Made by a program: the position numbers and the translations under genes. The notes below the pieces were generated by a model that saw only the letters and a program-made list of their open reading frames with translations, had not been told where the DNA came from and did no database searches. A DNA stretch of 64,000 nt. Origin: Microbacterium maritypicum MF109 (GTDB taxonomy: Bacteria; Actinomycetota; Actinomycetes; Actinomycetales; Microbacteriaceae). The stretch lies in assembly GCF_000455825.1 (NCBI RefSeq), contig NZ_ATAO01000206.1:1-64000 (forward strand), read 5' to 3'. How positions within the stretch are numbered: the first letter of the stretch is position 1; each line of letters opens with the position of its first letter. This document shows positions 28,313 through 36,201 of the stretch, piece after piece.

Positions 28313-31147
28313 TCAGGGGCGGGTGAGCTCCTCGAGCACCTCGATCACATGCCGATACGGTCGCCCTGTGGCACGTGTCATCCCGATCTCGCAGGTGCGG
28401 TTGGCCGACACGAACGCATCGAAGTCGCCGCGCGTGCTCTCGGCCTCCGCGATCTCCGCCGACTCCTGAGCGGTCGCGCTGGCCGTGAGCTCGGGGTGCA
28501 GCATGCCGCGGTCCCCGGCGAAGGCGCAGCAGCCCCACCCCTCGGGGACGAACACGTCGTCGGCGACGGCTTCGGCGATCGTGGTCAGCGCCCCGGTCGC
28601 CCCGAGCGCCGTCGTGGAACAGGTCGGATGCACCGCGATGGTGGGCAGCTTCGCCGTGACGGTCAGCTTCGGCAGCACCTCGCGGGACACGAAGGTCGTG
28701 GCGTCCTCGATACGCAGCCCGGCGTACCGGGGGTTCTTCGCGACCGACTGTGCGAGCATCACGTCCAGGCCCTCGGTGCAGGACGCCGCATCGCACACCA
28801 CGGGAAGCTCGCCGTGCCGGCTCGCGACCCACAACGACTCCAGGACCCGGTTCGACATGCGTGCGTATCCGTCGAGATGGCCCTTCGACTTCCACGGTGT
28901 GCCGCAGCAGAGTCCGCCGTTCTCCTCGGGGATCACGACGGGGATCCCCGCCCGGTCGAGCAGTGCACGCAGGGCATCCCGAGATCCCTCGCCCTCGCCC
29001 TCCGCACCGAACATCGTCCCGATGCAGGCGCCGAAGAAGACGGCCTGCGCATCGGTCGGCGACTCCGGGCGCGGGGGCTTCGAGCCGCCGTGGGGGAGCC
29101 CGCCGTCGTAGAGGGGCACGGTGTCGGTGCCGAGGACCGCGCGGCCGAGATGGGTGACGCCGCGCACGAGCGGAGCGGGGAGGGCATCGGCGACGGTGAG
29201 CGCGACCCCTCCGGCCCGGGTGACCGTGCCCCAGTGCTTCGCGGCCACGCCCCACACCGCGCCTTCGATCGCGTTCGACTGCTCCGCACGAAGCCGACGC
29301 ACGAGGTCGCCGGTGTTGATGTCGACCGGACAGGCCACGCCGCACATGCCGTCGACCGCACACGTCTGGACGCCGTCGTAGTCGTAGTCCTTCTGCAGGT
29401 CGCGCAGCAGCTCGGTGTCGCCCTGCTCCTCGGCCCACGCCATGTCGCGGCGGATCACGATGCGCTGTCGAGGCGTGAGGGTGATGCTCTTGCTCGGACA
29501 GGTCGGTTCGCAGTACCCGCATTCGACGCAGCGGTCGACCTCGCGCTCGACCGTCGGCACCCGCTTGAGGTCATGCAGGTAGGAGTCCGGGTCGTCGGAG
29601 AGGACCACCCCCGGATTCAGGATGCCGTCGGGGTCGAGGAGGCCCTTGATCTCCCACATCATGTCGGTGAGCTCGTCACCGTACTGGCGGCGTACGAACG
29701 GCGCCATGATGCGCCCGGTCCCGTGCTCGGCCTTCAGCGATCCCTGCTGGGACAGCACGAGGTCCACCAGATCATCGGTGAAGCGCCGATAGCGCGCGAC
29801 GCTGTCGGCATCGTCGAAACGCTCGTTGAGGAGGAAGTGGACGTTGCCGTCCTTGGCGTGCCCGAAGATCACCGAGCCCTCGTACCCGTGCGCGGCGAAC
29901 AGCTCGATGAGTCGCTCGCACGTGTGGAGAAGACGCGGCACCGGCACCACGATGTCCTCGAGGAGAGCCGTCGTTCCCGAGGGGCGGGCGCCGGCGACCG
30001 CGGTGTAGAGACCTTTGCGCACGTGCCACAGTGAAGCGCGTTCTCCGGAGTCCGTGGTGAGGCGCGGTGCCACGGCGAGCGGCAGTACCTCGAAATGCGC
30101 CTGTGCCGTCGCACTCGCCTCCCTGAGCGCATCGTCGTCGGAGGCGTGCACCTCCACCAGGAGAGCGGCGTGCCCCTGCACCTCGATCTCCGCGATCGAT
30201 GCCGGGACGTCGCTCAACCCCTGCGCGACACGGAGGGAGGCGGCATCCATGAGCTCGATGGTGGCGAGTCCGAGTCGGGTGAGGTCGGGAAGTGCCGTCA
30301 TCGCGGCGGACAGCGTCTCGAACACGAGCAGCCCTGTCGCGATCGACGGGCGCACCTCGATCGTGCGGAAGCGGGCCTCGGCAACGAAGGCGAGTGTGCC
30401 CTCGGAGCCGATGATGAGGTGCTCCAGGATGCGCACGGGGTCATCGAAGTCGAGGAGCGCGTTCAGCCCGTAACCCATGGTGTTCTTCATGGAGAACTGC
30501 TGGCGCAGGAAGGCGACGCGCTCGGGGGTTGCGAGCAGACGTGCCCGCAGATCGAGCAGGCCCTCGGCGATCGCGGGTTCCGCGGCGTGCAGCAGCTCAT
30601 TCGCATCCGGACGGCCGGTGTCGAGGATCGTTCCGCTCGGGAGCACGATCGTCATCGACTCGATCGTCCGGTACGAGTTCTCGGTGATGCCGCAGGCCAT
30701 TCCGCTGGAGTTGTTCGCGACGACTCCGCCGATCGTGCAGGCGATCTCGCTGGCGGGGTCGGGGCCGAGCTTGCGGCGATAGCGCGTGAGTCTGGTGTTG
30801 ACCTGGCGCACGGTGGCGCCGGGGCCGACGCGCACGGTCGCGCCGTCGTCTTCCACGCGGATCTCGCGGAAGCTGCTGCGGGTGTCGACGAGGATGTCCC
30901 CGCTCACGCTCTGCCCGGAGAGGCTGGTGCCCCCGGAGCGGAACGTCATCGTGCGGCCGGCGGCGCGAACGGCTCCGAAGGCGCGTGCCACCCCTTCGGC
31001 ATCCGCGGGGGAGAGCACCGCATCCGGGATCAGCAGGTAGTGGGAGGCGTCGTGGGCGCGGGCGAAGCGGTCGATGGAGCGCGAATGGACCTGAGTCGCG
31101 GAGCCCAGCAGGTCGGGGTCCAGCGGTTCGGCGAGGGTGGTCGGCAC
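28313..31147 (-). CDS. FAD/Fe-S D-2-hydroxyacid dehydrogenase (D-lactate dehydrogenase type)
   Basis: 944 residues. The N-terminal FAD-binding PCMH domain has TFRSGGTSLSGQSVSGDILV and the segment CTIGGVVANNSSGMACG; an FAD-oxidase C-terminal domain follows (FGHAKDGNVHF). Two 4Fe-4S motifs come next: CVECGYCEPTCP near residue 542 and CAVDGMCGVACPV near 599. The end has two CCG-type (heterodisulfide reductase-like) motifs, GGLCCGTPW near 747 and WGCCAFAGDRGM near 872. The architecture matches large D-lactate or D-2-hydroxyglutarate dehydrogenases that pass electrons to quinone. The GTG at 31147 has GAGGAG upstream. It is divergent from a GntR gene, with an operator between. Confidence 0.9.
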   Translation of the reverse strand: MPTTLAEPLDPDLLGSATQVHSRSIDRFARAHDASHYLLIPDAVLSPADAEGVARAFGAVRAAGRTMTFRSGGTSLSGQSVSGDILVDTRSSFREIRVEDDGATVRVGPGATVRQVNTRLTRYRRKLGPDPASEIACTIGGVVANNSSGMACGITENSYRTIESMTIVLPSGTILDTGRPDANELLHAAEPAIAEGLLDLRARLLATPERVAFLRQQFSMKNTMGYGLNALLDFDDPVRILEHLIIGSEGTLAFVAEARFRTIEVRPSIATGLLVFETLSAAMTALPDLTRLGLATIELMDAASLRVAQGLSDVPASIAEIEVQGHAALLVEVHASDDDALREASATAQAHFEVLPLAVAPRLTTDSGERASLWHVRKGLYTAVAGARPSGTTALLEDIVVPVPRLLHTCERLIELFAAHGYEGSVIFGHAKDGNVHFLLNERFDDADSVARYRRFTDDLVDLVLSQQGSLKAEHGTGRIMAPFVRRQYGDELTDMMWEIKGLLDPDGILNPGVVLSDDPDSYLHDLKRVPTVEREVDRCVECGYCEPTCPSKSITLTPRQRIVIRRDMAWAEEQGDTELLRDLQKDYDYDGVQTCAVDGMCGVACPVDINTGDLVRRLRAEQSNAIEGAVWGVAAKHWGTVTRAGGVALTVADALPAPLVRGVTHLGRAVLGTDTVPLYDGGLPHGGSKPPRPESPTDAQAVFFGACIGTMFGAEGEGEGSRDALRALLDRAGIPVVIPEENGGLCCGTPWKSKGHLDGYARMSNRVLESLWVASRHGELPVVCDAASCTEGLDVMLAQSVAKNPRYAGLRIEDATTFVSREVLPKLTVTAKLPTIAVHPTCSTTALGATGALTTIAEAVADDVFVPEGWGCCAFAGDRGMLHPELTASATAQESAEIAEAESTRGDFDAFVSANRTCEIGMTRATGRPYRHVIEVLEELTRP

Positions 31148-31184
31148 GGTGCTCCTCTGCTCCGTCGGAAGGTGATCAACGAGA

Positions 31185-31195
31185 TTGTCAGACAA
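31185..31195. promoter_or_regulatory. FadR/LldR-type GntR operator
   Basis: TTGTC-A-GACAA is a perfect palindrome that fits the FadR-subfamily pattern TNGT-N3-ACNA. It sits 37 bases before the dehydrogenase start and 38 before the GntR start. Confidence 0.65.
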
Positions 31196-31220
31196 GTGTA
31201 CCGAGCGTGCGGCTCTTCGA

Positions 31221-31226
31221 TAGGCT
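31221..31226 (+). promoter_or_regulatory. -10 box of the GntR gene (leaderless)
   Basis: TAGGCT ends seven bases before the ATG at 31234. No ribosome site lies between. Confidence 0.6.
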
Positions 31227-31233
31227 GACCCGC

Positions 31234-31896
31234 ATGACCACCACTTCGGACGCACCGCTGGGGATCGTCGGCGTCGTGGATGCCGTCACCGCACAGCTGC
31301 GCGGTCGTATCCTCGGCGGCGAGATCCGCTCGGGGGATCCGATCACGGAAGCGGCCGTGTCGCAGACCTTCGGAGTTGCGCGTCCCAGCGCGAAAGCGGC
31401 GATCGAACAGCTCGTCGCCAGTGGCCTGCTCGTGCGCACCGCGCATCGGAGCGCGCGTGTGGTCGGGATCGACCCCGCGACAGTGCGTGACGTCTACCGC
31501 ACCAGGGTCCGACTCGAGAGCGCGGCGCTTCGCGAGCTCGCGAAGACCAGCACCGTGCCGCGCGCGGCGCGCGATGCGAATGCGGAGATCCTCGCGATGC
31601 CCCCGGGTCCCGACCCGGCGACCGTGAACCCCGATCTGCGGTTCCACACCGCCATCATCGATGCACTCGACAGCGAACGCACCGGGCGCATGTACCGCAG
31701 CGTGCTCGACGAAGTGCGGCTGTGCATGGCGCAGGTGCAGGGGCGCCGGCTTCTCGACGCCTCGGTGATCGCGTCGCAGCATGCCGAGATCCTCGACGCG
31801 GTCGCTTCAGGCGACGGAGAACGGGCAGCGGCTCTTCTCGACGCGCACCTGTCGTCGGCCGAGCAGCGGCTGGTGGAGGCGCTCGACGCGGAGTAG
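31234..31896 (+). CDS. GntR-family regulator, FadR/FCD type
   Basis: 220 residues. The winged helix-turn-helix spans about 10-75 (VTAQLRGRILGGEIRSGDPITE, then VARPSAKAAIEQLVASGLL). The helical FCD domain follows, with metal-site residues in VNPDLRFHTAIIDALDS and SQHAEILDAVASGD. FCD regulators typically respond to lactate, other hydroxy acids or acyl compounds. The divergent D-2-hydroxyacid dehydrogenase and the palindrome at 31185 make it the probable local controller. The start follows a TAGGCT box, so the mRNA is probably leaderless. Confidence 0.88.
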   Translation: MTTTSDAPLGIVGVVDAVTAQLRGRILGGEIRSGDPITEAAVSQTFGVARPSAKAAIEQLVASGLLVRTAHRSARVVGIDPATVRDVYRTRVRLESAALRELAKTSTVPRAARDANAEILAMPPGPDPATVNPDLRFHTAIIDALDSERTGRMYRSVLDEVRLCMAQVQGRRLLDASVIASQHAEILDAVASGDGERAAALLDAHLSSAEQRLVEALDAE

Positions 31897-31910
31897 CGTC
31901 GAGCGGGCCG

Positions 31911-32864
31911 TCACTCCGCCGGAGCTTCCTCGACCACGATCGGGGCTTCGGCCGGATCAGCCCACACCGGCGCCGGGAGCACGGTGTCGGTCTGGCCTGC
32001 CTGGATCGATCGCAGCGCCTCGGTGATCTGCTCATCGTTCTCGGGGACGGGAAGGTCGCAGGCGCGCAGTTCCGAAGCGAACTGCAGGGTCAGCCGGATC
32101 TTGCCCGCCTCGACGGCCTGTGCGGTCGTACCGGTGCGGATCTCGCTCCCGGTCTGGATCGCCGGGACGTCATCGCAGACGTGGTAGACCTTGCCGCCGT
32201 CGACCCAGACCACCTCGTCCTTGCCCAGGAGCTGGATCACGGCCGACTGGTCGGCCGTGTACTGCTCGACGGACGCCGGAGCGAAGTCGACGCCGATGAA
32301 GACGGCCAGGGCCGCGAGGACGACGCCGACGATTCCAGCCGTGGTCTTCTGGCCCTTGTCCATGTCCTTGTTGAGGAAGATCAGGATGACCAGTGGGAGG
32401 AACGCCACGACTGCGACGATCGCACCGAGCTGGTTCTGCACGAAGAACCGCGTCTTGTCCGCCCTGCGCGCGGGGTCGAGGCGGTTGGCCTTCTTCCACA
32501 GCACCGAGCCGGTGATGGACAGGGCCGCGATCACGACGAGCAGCACGAGGAGCGTGATGAACGCCCACTGCGGGAACGTCGCGGTGACACCCTGCTCCTC
32601 GAGCAGGCCGGTGTCGGGGTTGCGGACGAGGGTGCCGTCTTCGCCGACGAACACACGCTGGCGCAGGAGCCAGAAAATGCCGACGCCTTCGCCGATGATC
32701 GCGACAGCCCAGAGGATGGCGGCGATCCAGCGGAAGCGCGTCGCCTTGGCCTTGGCTTCGGGGGTGGGGACCCAACCGGCAGGCGGTTCGGTCGCCGCGC
32801 TCTTCGCGGACTGGGCGACGCGGGCGTCGCTGTTCCCGGTCTCGGCGTTCTCGCTCGCAGCCAC
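31911..32864 (-). CDS. Multi-pass membrane protein, unknown function
   Basis: 317 residues. A polar N-terminus (1-42) is followed by four predicted helices (about 46-66, 101-121, 148-168, 178-195) and then an extracellular C-terminal domain of about 120 residues (DFAPASVEQYTADQSAVIQLLGKDEVVW) with two cysteines that could pair. I do not recognise a characterised family. It converges on the GntR gene with a 14-base gap. The ATG follows GGAGGGGAAGGG at a suitable distance. Confidence 0.7.
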   Translation of the reverse strand: MAASENAETGNSDARVAQSAKSAATEPPAGWVPTPEAKAKATRFRWIAAILWAVAIIGEGVGIFWLLRQRVFVGEDGTLVRNPDTGLLEEQGVTATFPQWAFITLLVLLVVIAALSITGSVLWKKANRLDPARRADKTRFFVQNQLGAIVAVVAFLPLVILIFLNKDMDKGQKTTAGIVGVVLAALAVFIGVDFAPASVEQYTADQSAVIQLLGKDEVVWVDGGKVYHVCDDVPAIQTGSEIRTGTTAQAVEAGKIRLTLQFASELRACDLPVPENDEQITEALRSIQAGQTDTVLPAPVWADPAEAPIVVEEAPAE

Positions 32865-32935
32865 GGTGTTCCCTTCCCCTCCGGTGCCCGCCGATCCGGC
32901 TCAGGGCAACCCCGATCCTAGTGGACCGGGTGTCC

Positions 32936-32941
32936 TACGCT
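32936..32941 (+). promoter_or_regulatory. -10 box of the small membrane-protein pair (leaderless)
   Basis: TACGCT ends six bases before the ATG at 32948. Confidence 0.5.
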
Positions 32942-32947
32942 GGGGAC

Positions 32948-33412
32948 ATGACTTCCGATTCCGACGACGCGCTCAGCTGGGACGGCGACGAGGCCTCGAC
33001 ACCGAAGGATCGCGCGCTTCCGCACGGCTGGAACGCCGTCGGCAAGGGCAGCGACGACGTCGGGACGATCGAGGACGACGGCACCGTCACACCGGCGACC
33101 GATGACGAGCCCTCGGGTCTGAGCACCCCGATGCTGCTGCTCGTCGGTGTCGTCGGCGGCGTCTACCTTCTCTACACAATCGGCTGGATCGTCGGAGGGC
33201 TCCGGTTGCAGCCGCTGGCATCCTTCCTCGTCTCCGACGTGATGTTCCTGCCGTGGTTCTTCCTCGCGATCGCTGCGCCCGCGCTGTGGTTCCTGGCGAC
33301 CTGGGTGCTCACACGGGGGAGTGCGGCCTGGATCCGCGTCGCGGTGCTGTTCGCGGGGGTCGTGCTCCTCGTCCCCTGGCCCTTCGTCACCGTGGGGGTG
33401 ATCGGATCATGA
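32948..33412 (+). CDS. Small membrane protein with acidic N-terminus
   Basis: 154 residues. The first 60 are hydrophilic and rich in Asp/Ser (MTSDSDDALSWDGDEAS); then come three predicted helices (about 65-87, 100-122, 130-150). No known domain is recognised. It is divergent from the membrane protein at 31911-32864, and its TGA overlaps the ATG of the next gene (ATGA), so the two are translated together. The function is unknown. Confidence 0.72.
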   Translation: MTSDSDDALSWDGDEASTPKDRALPHGWNAVGKGSDDVGTIEDDGTVTPATDDEPSGLSTPMLLLVGVVGGVYLLYTIGWIVGGLRLQPLASFLVSDVMFLPWFFLAIAAPALWFLATWVLTRGSAAWIRVAVLFAGVVLLVPWPFVTVGVIGS

Positions 33413-33744
33413 CCACGTCGTCGAACGAAGCGCAGGTATCCGCGGATTCTCCGCGTTGGCTCGTCGGGCTCGTCATCGGCCTGGCAGGACTCTTCTACGC
33501 CTACGCGGTCTGGAATGCCGTCGCGCACCTCATCACGATGGCCCAGACCGGACTGAGTGGCGGCGGGTGGGCGACGCTGCTGTTCGGCGTCGCCTTCCCC
33601 GCGATCGTGTTCGTCTTCGCCTATGTGATCGGCCGGCGGCGCCGTGTCGGCGAACTGGCGCTCGTGTTCCTCGCCGGACTCGGCGTCGTCGCGGTGTTCT
33701 GGATGAGTCTGATCGCGCTGAGCCTCACGATGCCCAGCGCGTGA
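33409..33744 (+). CDS. Small three-helix membrane protein
   Basis: 111 residues with three predicted helices (about 17-40, 50-72, 82-107) and a short basic loop RRRRV between the second and third. It is coupled by ATGA overlap to the preceding membrane-protein gene, and the two may form a complex. No family is recognised. Confidence 0.72.
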   Translation: MTTSSNEAQVSADSPRWLVGLVIGLAGLFYAYAVWNAVAHLITMAQTGLSGGGWATLLFGVAFPAIVFVFAYVIGRRRRVGELALVFLAGLGVVAVFWMSLIALSLTMPSA

Positions 33745-33867
33745 GCGGCCTGCCGTACCGCGTCACACGGCACGGAGCGCTGCGCCTGCTCCGGTAGAGT
33801 TGACGCGATCGCGCCCCCATGGTGTGCGGCGCATCGGCCCCTGCCGCGCTGCCCCGAAGGATCCACT

Positions 33868-35472
33868 GTGCCGAAGCCTGTCGTGCTTATCGCCGAAGTA
33901 CTCTCTCCCGCCACGATCGACGCTCTCGGTCCCGACTTCGACGTCCGTGACGTCGACGGCACCGACCGCGAAGCGCTGTTCGCGGCGCTCGCGGATGCCG
34001 ATGCCGTGCTGGTCCGCTCGGCGACGCGCATCGACGAGGAGGCGCTGGGGCACGCCCCGAAGCTGAAGGTGGTCGCCCGCGCCGGAGTGGGCCTCGACAA
34101 CGTCGACATCAAGGCGGCCACGGCTGCCGGCGTCATGGTCGTCAACGCGCCGACCTCGAACATCGTCTCCGCCGCCGAGCTCACGGTGGGCCACATCCTG
34201 AGCCTCGCCCGCCGCATCCCGGCGGCGCATGCCTCACTGTCTGCCGGTGCCTGGAAGCGCAGCTCCTTCACCGGCGCCGAGCTGTTCGAGAAGACGGTCG
34301 GCATCGTCGGTCTCGGCCGCATCGGCGCGCTCGTCGCCGCGCGCCTCGCGGCTTTCGACATGCGGGTCGTCGCCTACGACCCCTATGTCACGTCTGCCCG
34401 CGCACAGCAGCTCGGCGTGCAGCTGCTCTCGCTCGACGAGCTCGTGGCGGAGTCGGACTTCCTGACGATCCACATGCCGAAGACGCCGGAGACGACCGGC
34501 ATGATCGGTGCCGAGCAGTTCGCAGCCATGAAGCCGACCGCCTTCGTGGTCAACGTCGCACGCGGTGGGCTGATCGACGAGGAGGCGCTGCACGCGGCCC
34601 TCGTCGCGGGTGAGATCGCCGGTGCCGGACTCGACGTGTTCACCTCCGAGCCCCCGGCAGAGGGAGGCACCGCGCGGCCGCTCCTCGACCTGCCCAACGT
34701 CGTGGTCACCCCTCACCTCGGTGCCAGCACCGAAGAGGCGCAGGAGAAGGCCGGCGTCTCGGTCGCCCGTTCCGTGCGCCTCGCTCTCGGCGGCGACCTC
34801 GTCCCCGACGCGGTGAACGTCGCGGGTGGCGTCATCGATCCCTACGTGCGTCCCGGCATCTCGCTCGTCGAGAAGCTCGGCCAGATCTTCGCGGCACTCG
34901 CGACGTCGCCGCTCACCAGCCTCGATGTCGAGGTGCACGGAGAGCTGAACGACTACGACGTCAGCGTGCTCAAGCTCGCTGCGCTGAAGGGCGTGTTCAC
35001 CAACATCGTCAGCGAGACGGTCTCTTACGTCAACGCGCCGCTCCTCGCCGACCAGCGGGGGATCGCAGTGCGTCTGCTCAAGGATGACGTCAGCGACGAA
35101 TACCGCAACGTCATCACCCTCGCGGGCGCGTTGTCCGACGGCTCGCAGCTCTCGGTGTCCGGCACGCTCACCGGCCCGAAGCAGACCGAGAAGCTCGTCG
35201 GCATCAACGACCACCGGCTCGAGCTGCCGATCGAGAAGCACCATGTCGTGATGCTCTACACCGACCGCCCCGGCATCGTCGCCGTGTACGGCCAGAAGTT
35301 CGGGGAGGCCGGCATCAACATCGCCGGCATGCAGATCGCCCGTCAGGCCGCCGGGGCCCAGGCCCTCAGCGTGCTGACCCTGGACTCGCCGGTCTCGGAC
35401 GAACTGCTCGACGACGTGCGCGACGCGATCGACGCCGACCTCTTCCGTCAGATCGAGATCACCGAGGTCTGA
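33868..35472 (+). CDS. serA: D-3-phosphoglycerate dehydrogenase
   Basis: 534 residues, the long actinobacterial form. It oxidises 3-phosphoglycerate, the first step of serine synthesis. The NAD-binding loop is VGIVGLGRIGALVAARL (near residue 150). Catalytic features include VARGGLIDEEAL (Arg), and VTPHLGASTEEAQ carries the His. An intervening ASB domain (about 320-455) precedes the C-terminal ACT domain (VMLYTDRPGIVAVYGQKFGEAG), which senses serine. The GTG start at 33868 has AAGGA eight bases upstream. A TAGAGT -10 box near 33798 gives a leader of about 60 bases. Confidence 0.95.
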   Translation: MPKPVVLIAEVLSPATIDALGPDFDVRDVDGTDREALFAALADADAVLVRSATRIDEEALGHAPKLKVVARAGVGLDNVDIKAATAAGVMVVNAPTSNIVSAAELTVGHILSLARRIPAAHASLSAGAWKRSSFTGAELFEKTVGIVGLGRIGALVAARLAAFDMRVVAYDPYVTSARAQQLGVQLLSLDELVAESDFLTIHMPKTPETTGMIGAEQFAAMKPTAFVVNVARGGLIDEEALHAALVAGEIAGAGLDVFTSEPPAEGGTARPLLDLPNVVVTPHLGASTEEAQEKAGVSVARSVRLALGGDLVPDAVNVAGGVIDPYVRPGISLVEKLGQIFAALATSPLTSLDVEVHGELNDYDVSVLKLAALKGVFTNIVSETVSYVNAPLLADQRGIAVRLLKDDVSDEYRNVITLAGALSDGSQLSVSGTLTGPKQTEKLVGINDHRLELPIEKHHVVMLYTDRPGIVAVYGQKFGEAGINIAGMQIARQAAGAQALSVLTLDSPVSDELLDDVRDAIDADLFRQIEITEV

Positions 35473-35513
35473 TCGCACAGGTCTGGCTGCACCGGTCTCA
35501 GTGCGCCGATGTA

Positions 35514-35548
35514 GAAGAGGGCGGGAGCGTGATGCTCCCGCCCTCTTC
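35514..35548. terminator. Bidirectional hairpin between serA and the TetR gene
   Basis: A 15-bp perfect stem GAAGAGGGCGGGAGC (35514-35528) with 35534-35548, loop GTGAT. The TCTTCTCATG tail is weakly T-rich. It serves both convergent genes. Confidence 0.78.
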
Positions 35549-35563
35549 TCATGTCTCGGCGGG

Positions 35564-36106
35564 TCAGGCCGTGGCTCTGAGGACCAGGGCGATCAGCTCG
35601 GCGAGTTCGTCGCTGCGGGGGACGAGCCGCTCGGGGCCGTGCACGTCTAGCGAGTTGTTGAAGTAGAGCCCGTCGCTCACGAGCATCACGAGGTCGAGGC
35701 TCGCATTGTCGCGCACATGCGGGCGGATCGTCTCCGCCCAGCGTCGTCGCGTGTCGCGGAGCATGTCGGCGGCAGGGATTGATCCGCCCTGGGCCAGCCG
35801 CGTCGTGGCGATCAGCACGCGATCGAGGGCGTCGTCCTCCATGACCGAGGTGCGCACGTAGTAGGCGACCGGCCCCTCGTCGGCTGCGGTCATGCGTTCG
35901 AGGTCGAGCGTCGTGAGCCGGTCGAGCCGCTCGACGAGCCCTGCCTCCAGTTCATCCTTCGACCCGAAGTGGTAGAGGAGGCCACCCTTGGAGACGCCGG
36001 CCGCCTTCGCGGTCGCATCGAGCGTCGCTGCACGTTCGCCGTCTTCGATGAGGATCGCTTCGAAGGCGTCGAGCACCTTCTCGCGGGCGAGGGGAGGTCG
36101 GGGCAT
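35564..36106 (-). CDS. TetR-family transcriptional repressor
   Basis: 180 residues. The N-terminal helix-turn-helix spans about 5-52 (VLDAFEAILIEDGERAATLDA, then GVSKGGLLYHFGSKDELEAGL), the classic TetR signature; the rest is an effector-binding helical domain. The divergent MFS exporter gene and a palindrome ACGGTT-CACT-AACCGT between them indicate local repression. A TATAGT -10 box on the minus strand lies at 36147-36152. The ATG at 36106 has AGAGGA upstream. Confidence 0.9.
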   Translation of the reverse strand: MPRPPLAREKVLDAFEAILIEDGERAATLDATAKAAGVSKGGLLYHFGSKDELEAGLVERLDRLTTLDLERMTAADEGPVAYYVRTSVMEDDALDRVLIATTRLAQGGSIPAADMLRDTRRRWAETIRPHVRDNASLDLVMLVSDGLYFNNSLDVHGPERLVPRSDELAELIALVLRATA

Positions 36107-36159
36107 CGTGGATCCTCTGCACAGGGGAGGGGCGGGAATTCTGTTACTATACCATCTGG

Positions 36160-36175
36160 ACGGTTCACTAACCGT
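36160..36175. promoter_or_regulatory. TetR operator between repressor and exporter
   Basis: ACGGTT (36160-36165) and AACCGT (36170-36175) around CACT. It abuts the minus-strand -10 TATAGT and lies 26 bases before the exporter start, so one site could control both genes. Confidence 0.65.
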
Positions 36176-36201
36176 GCCGTCATGATTCTGAGAGGTGTTC
36201 C

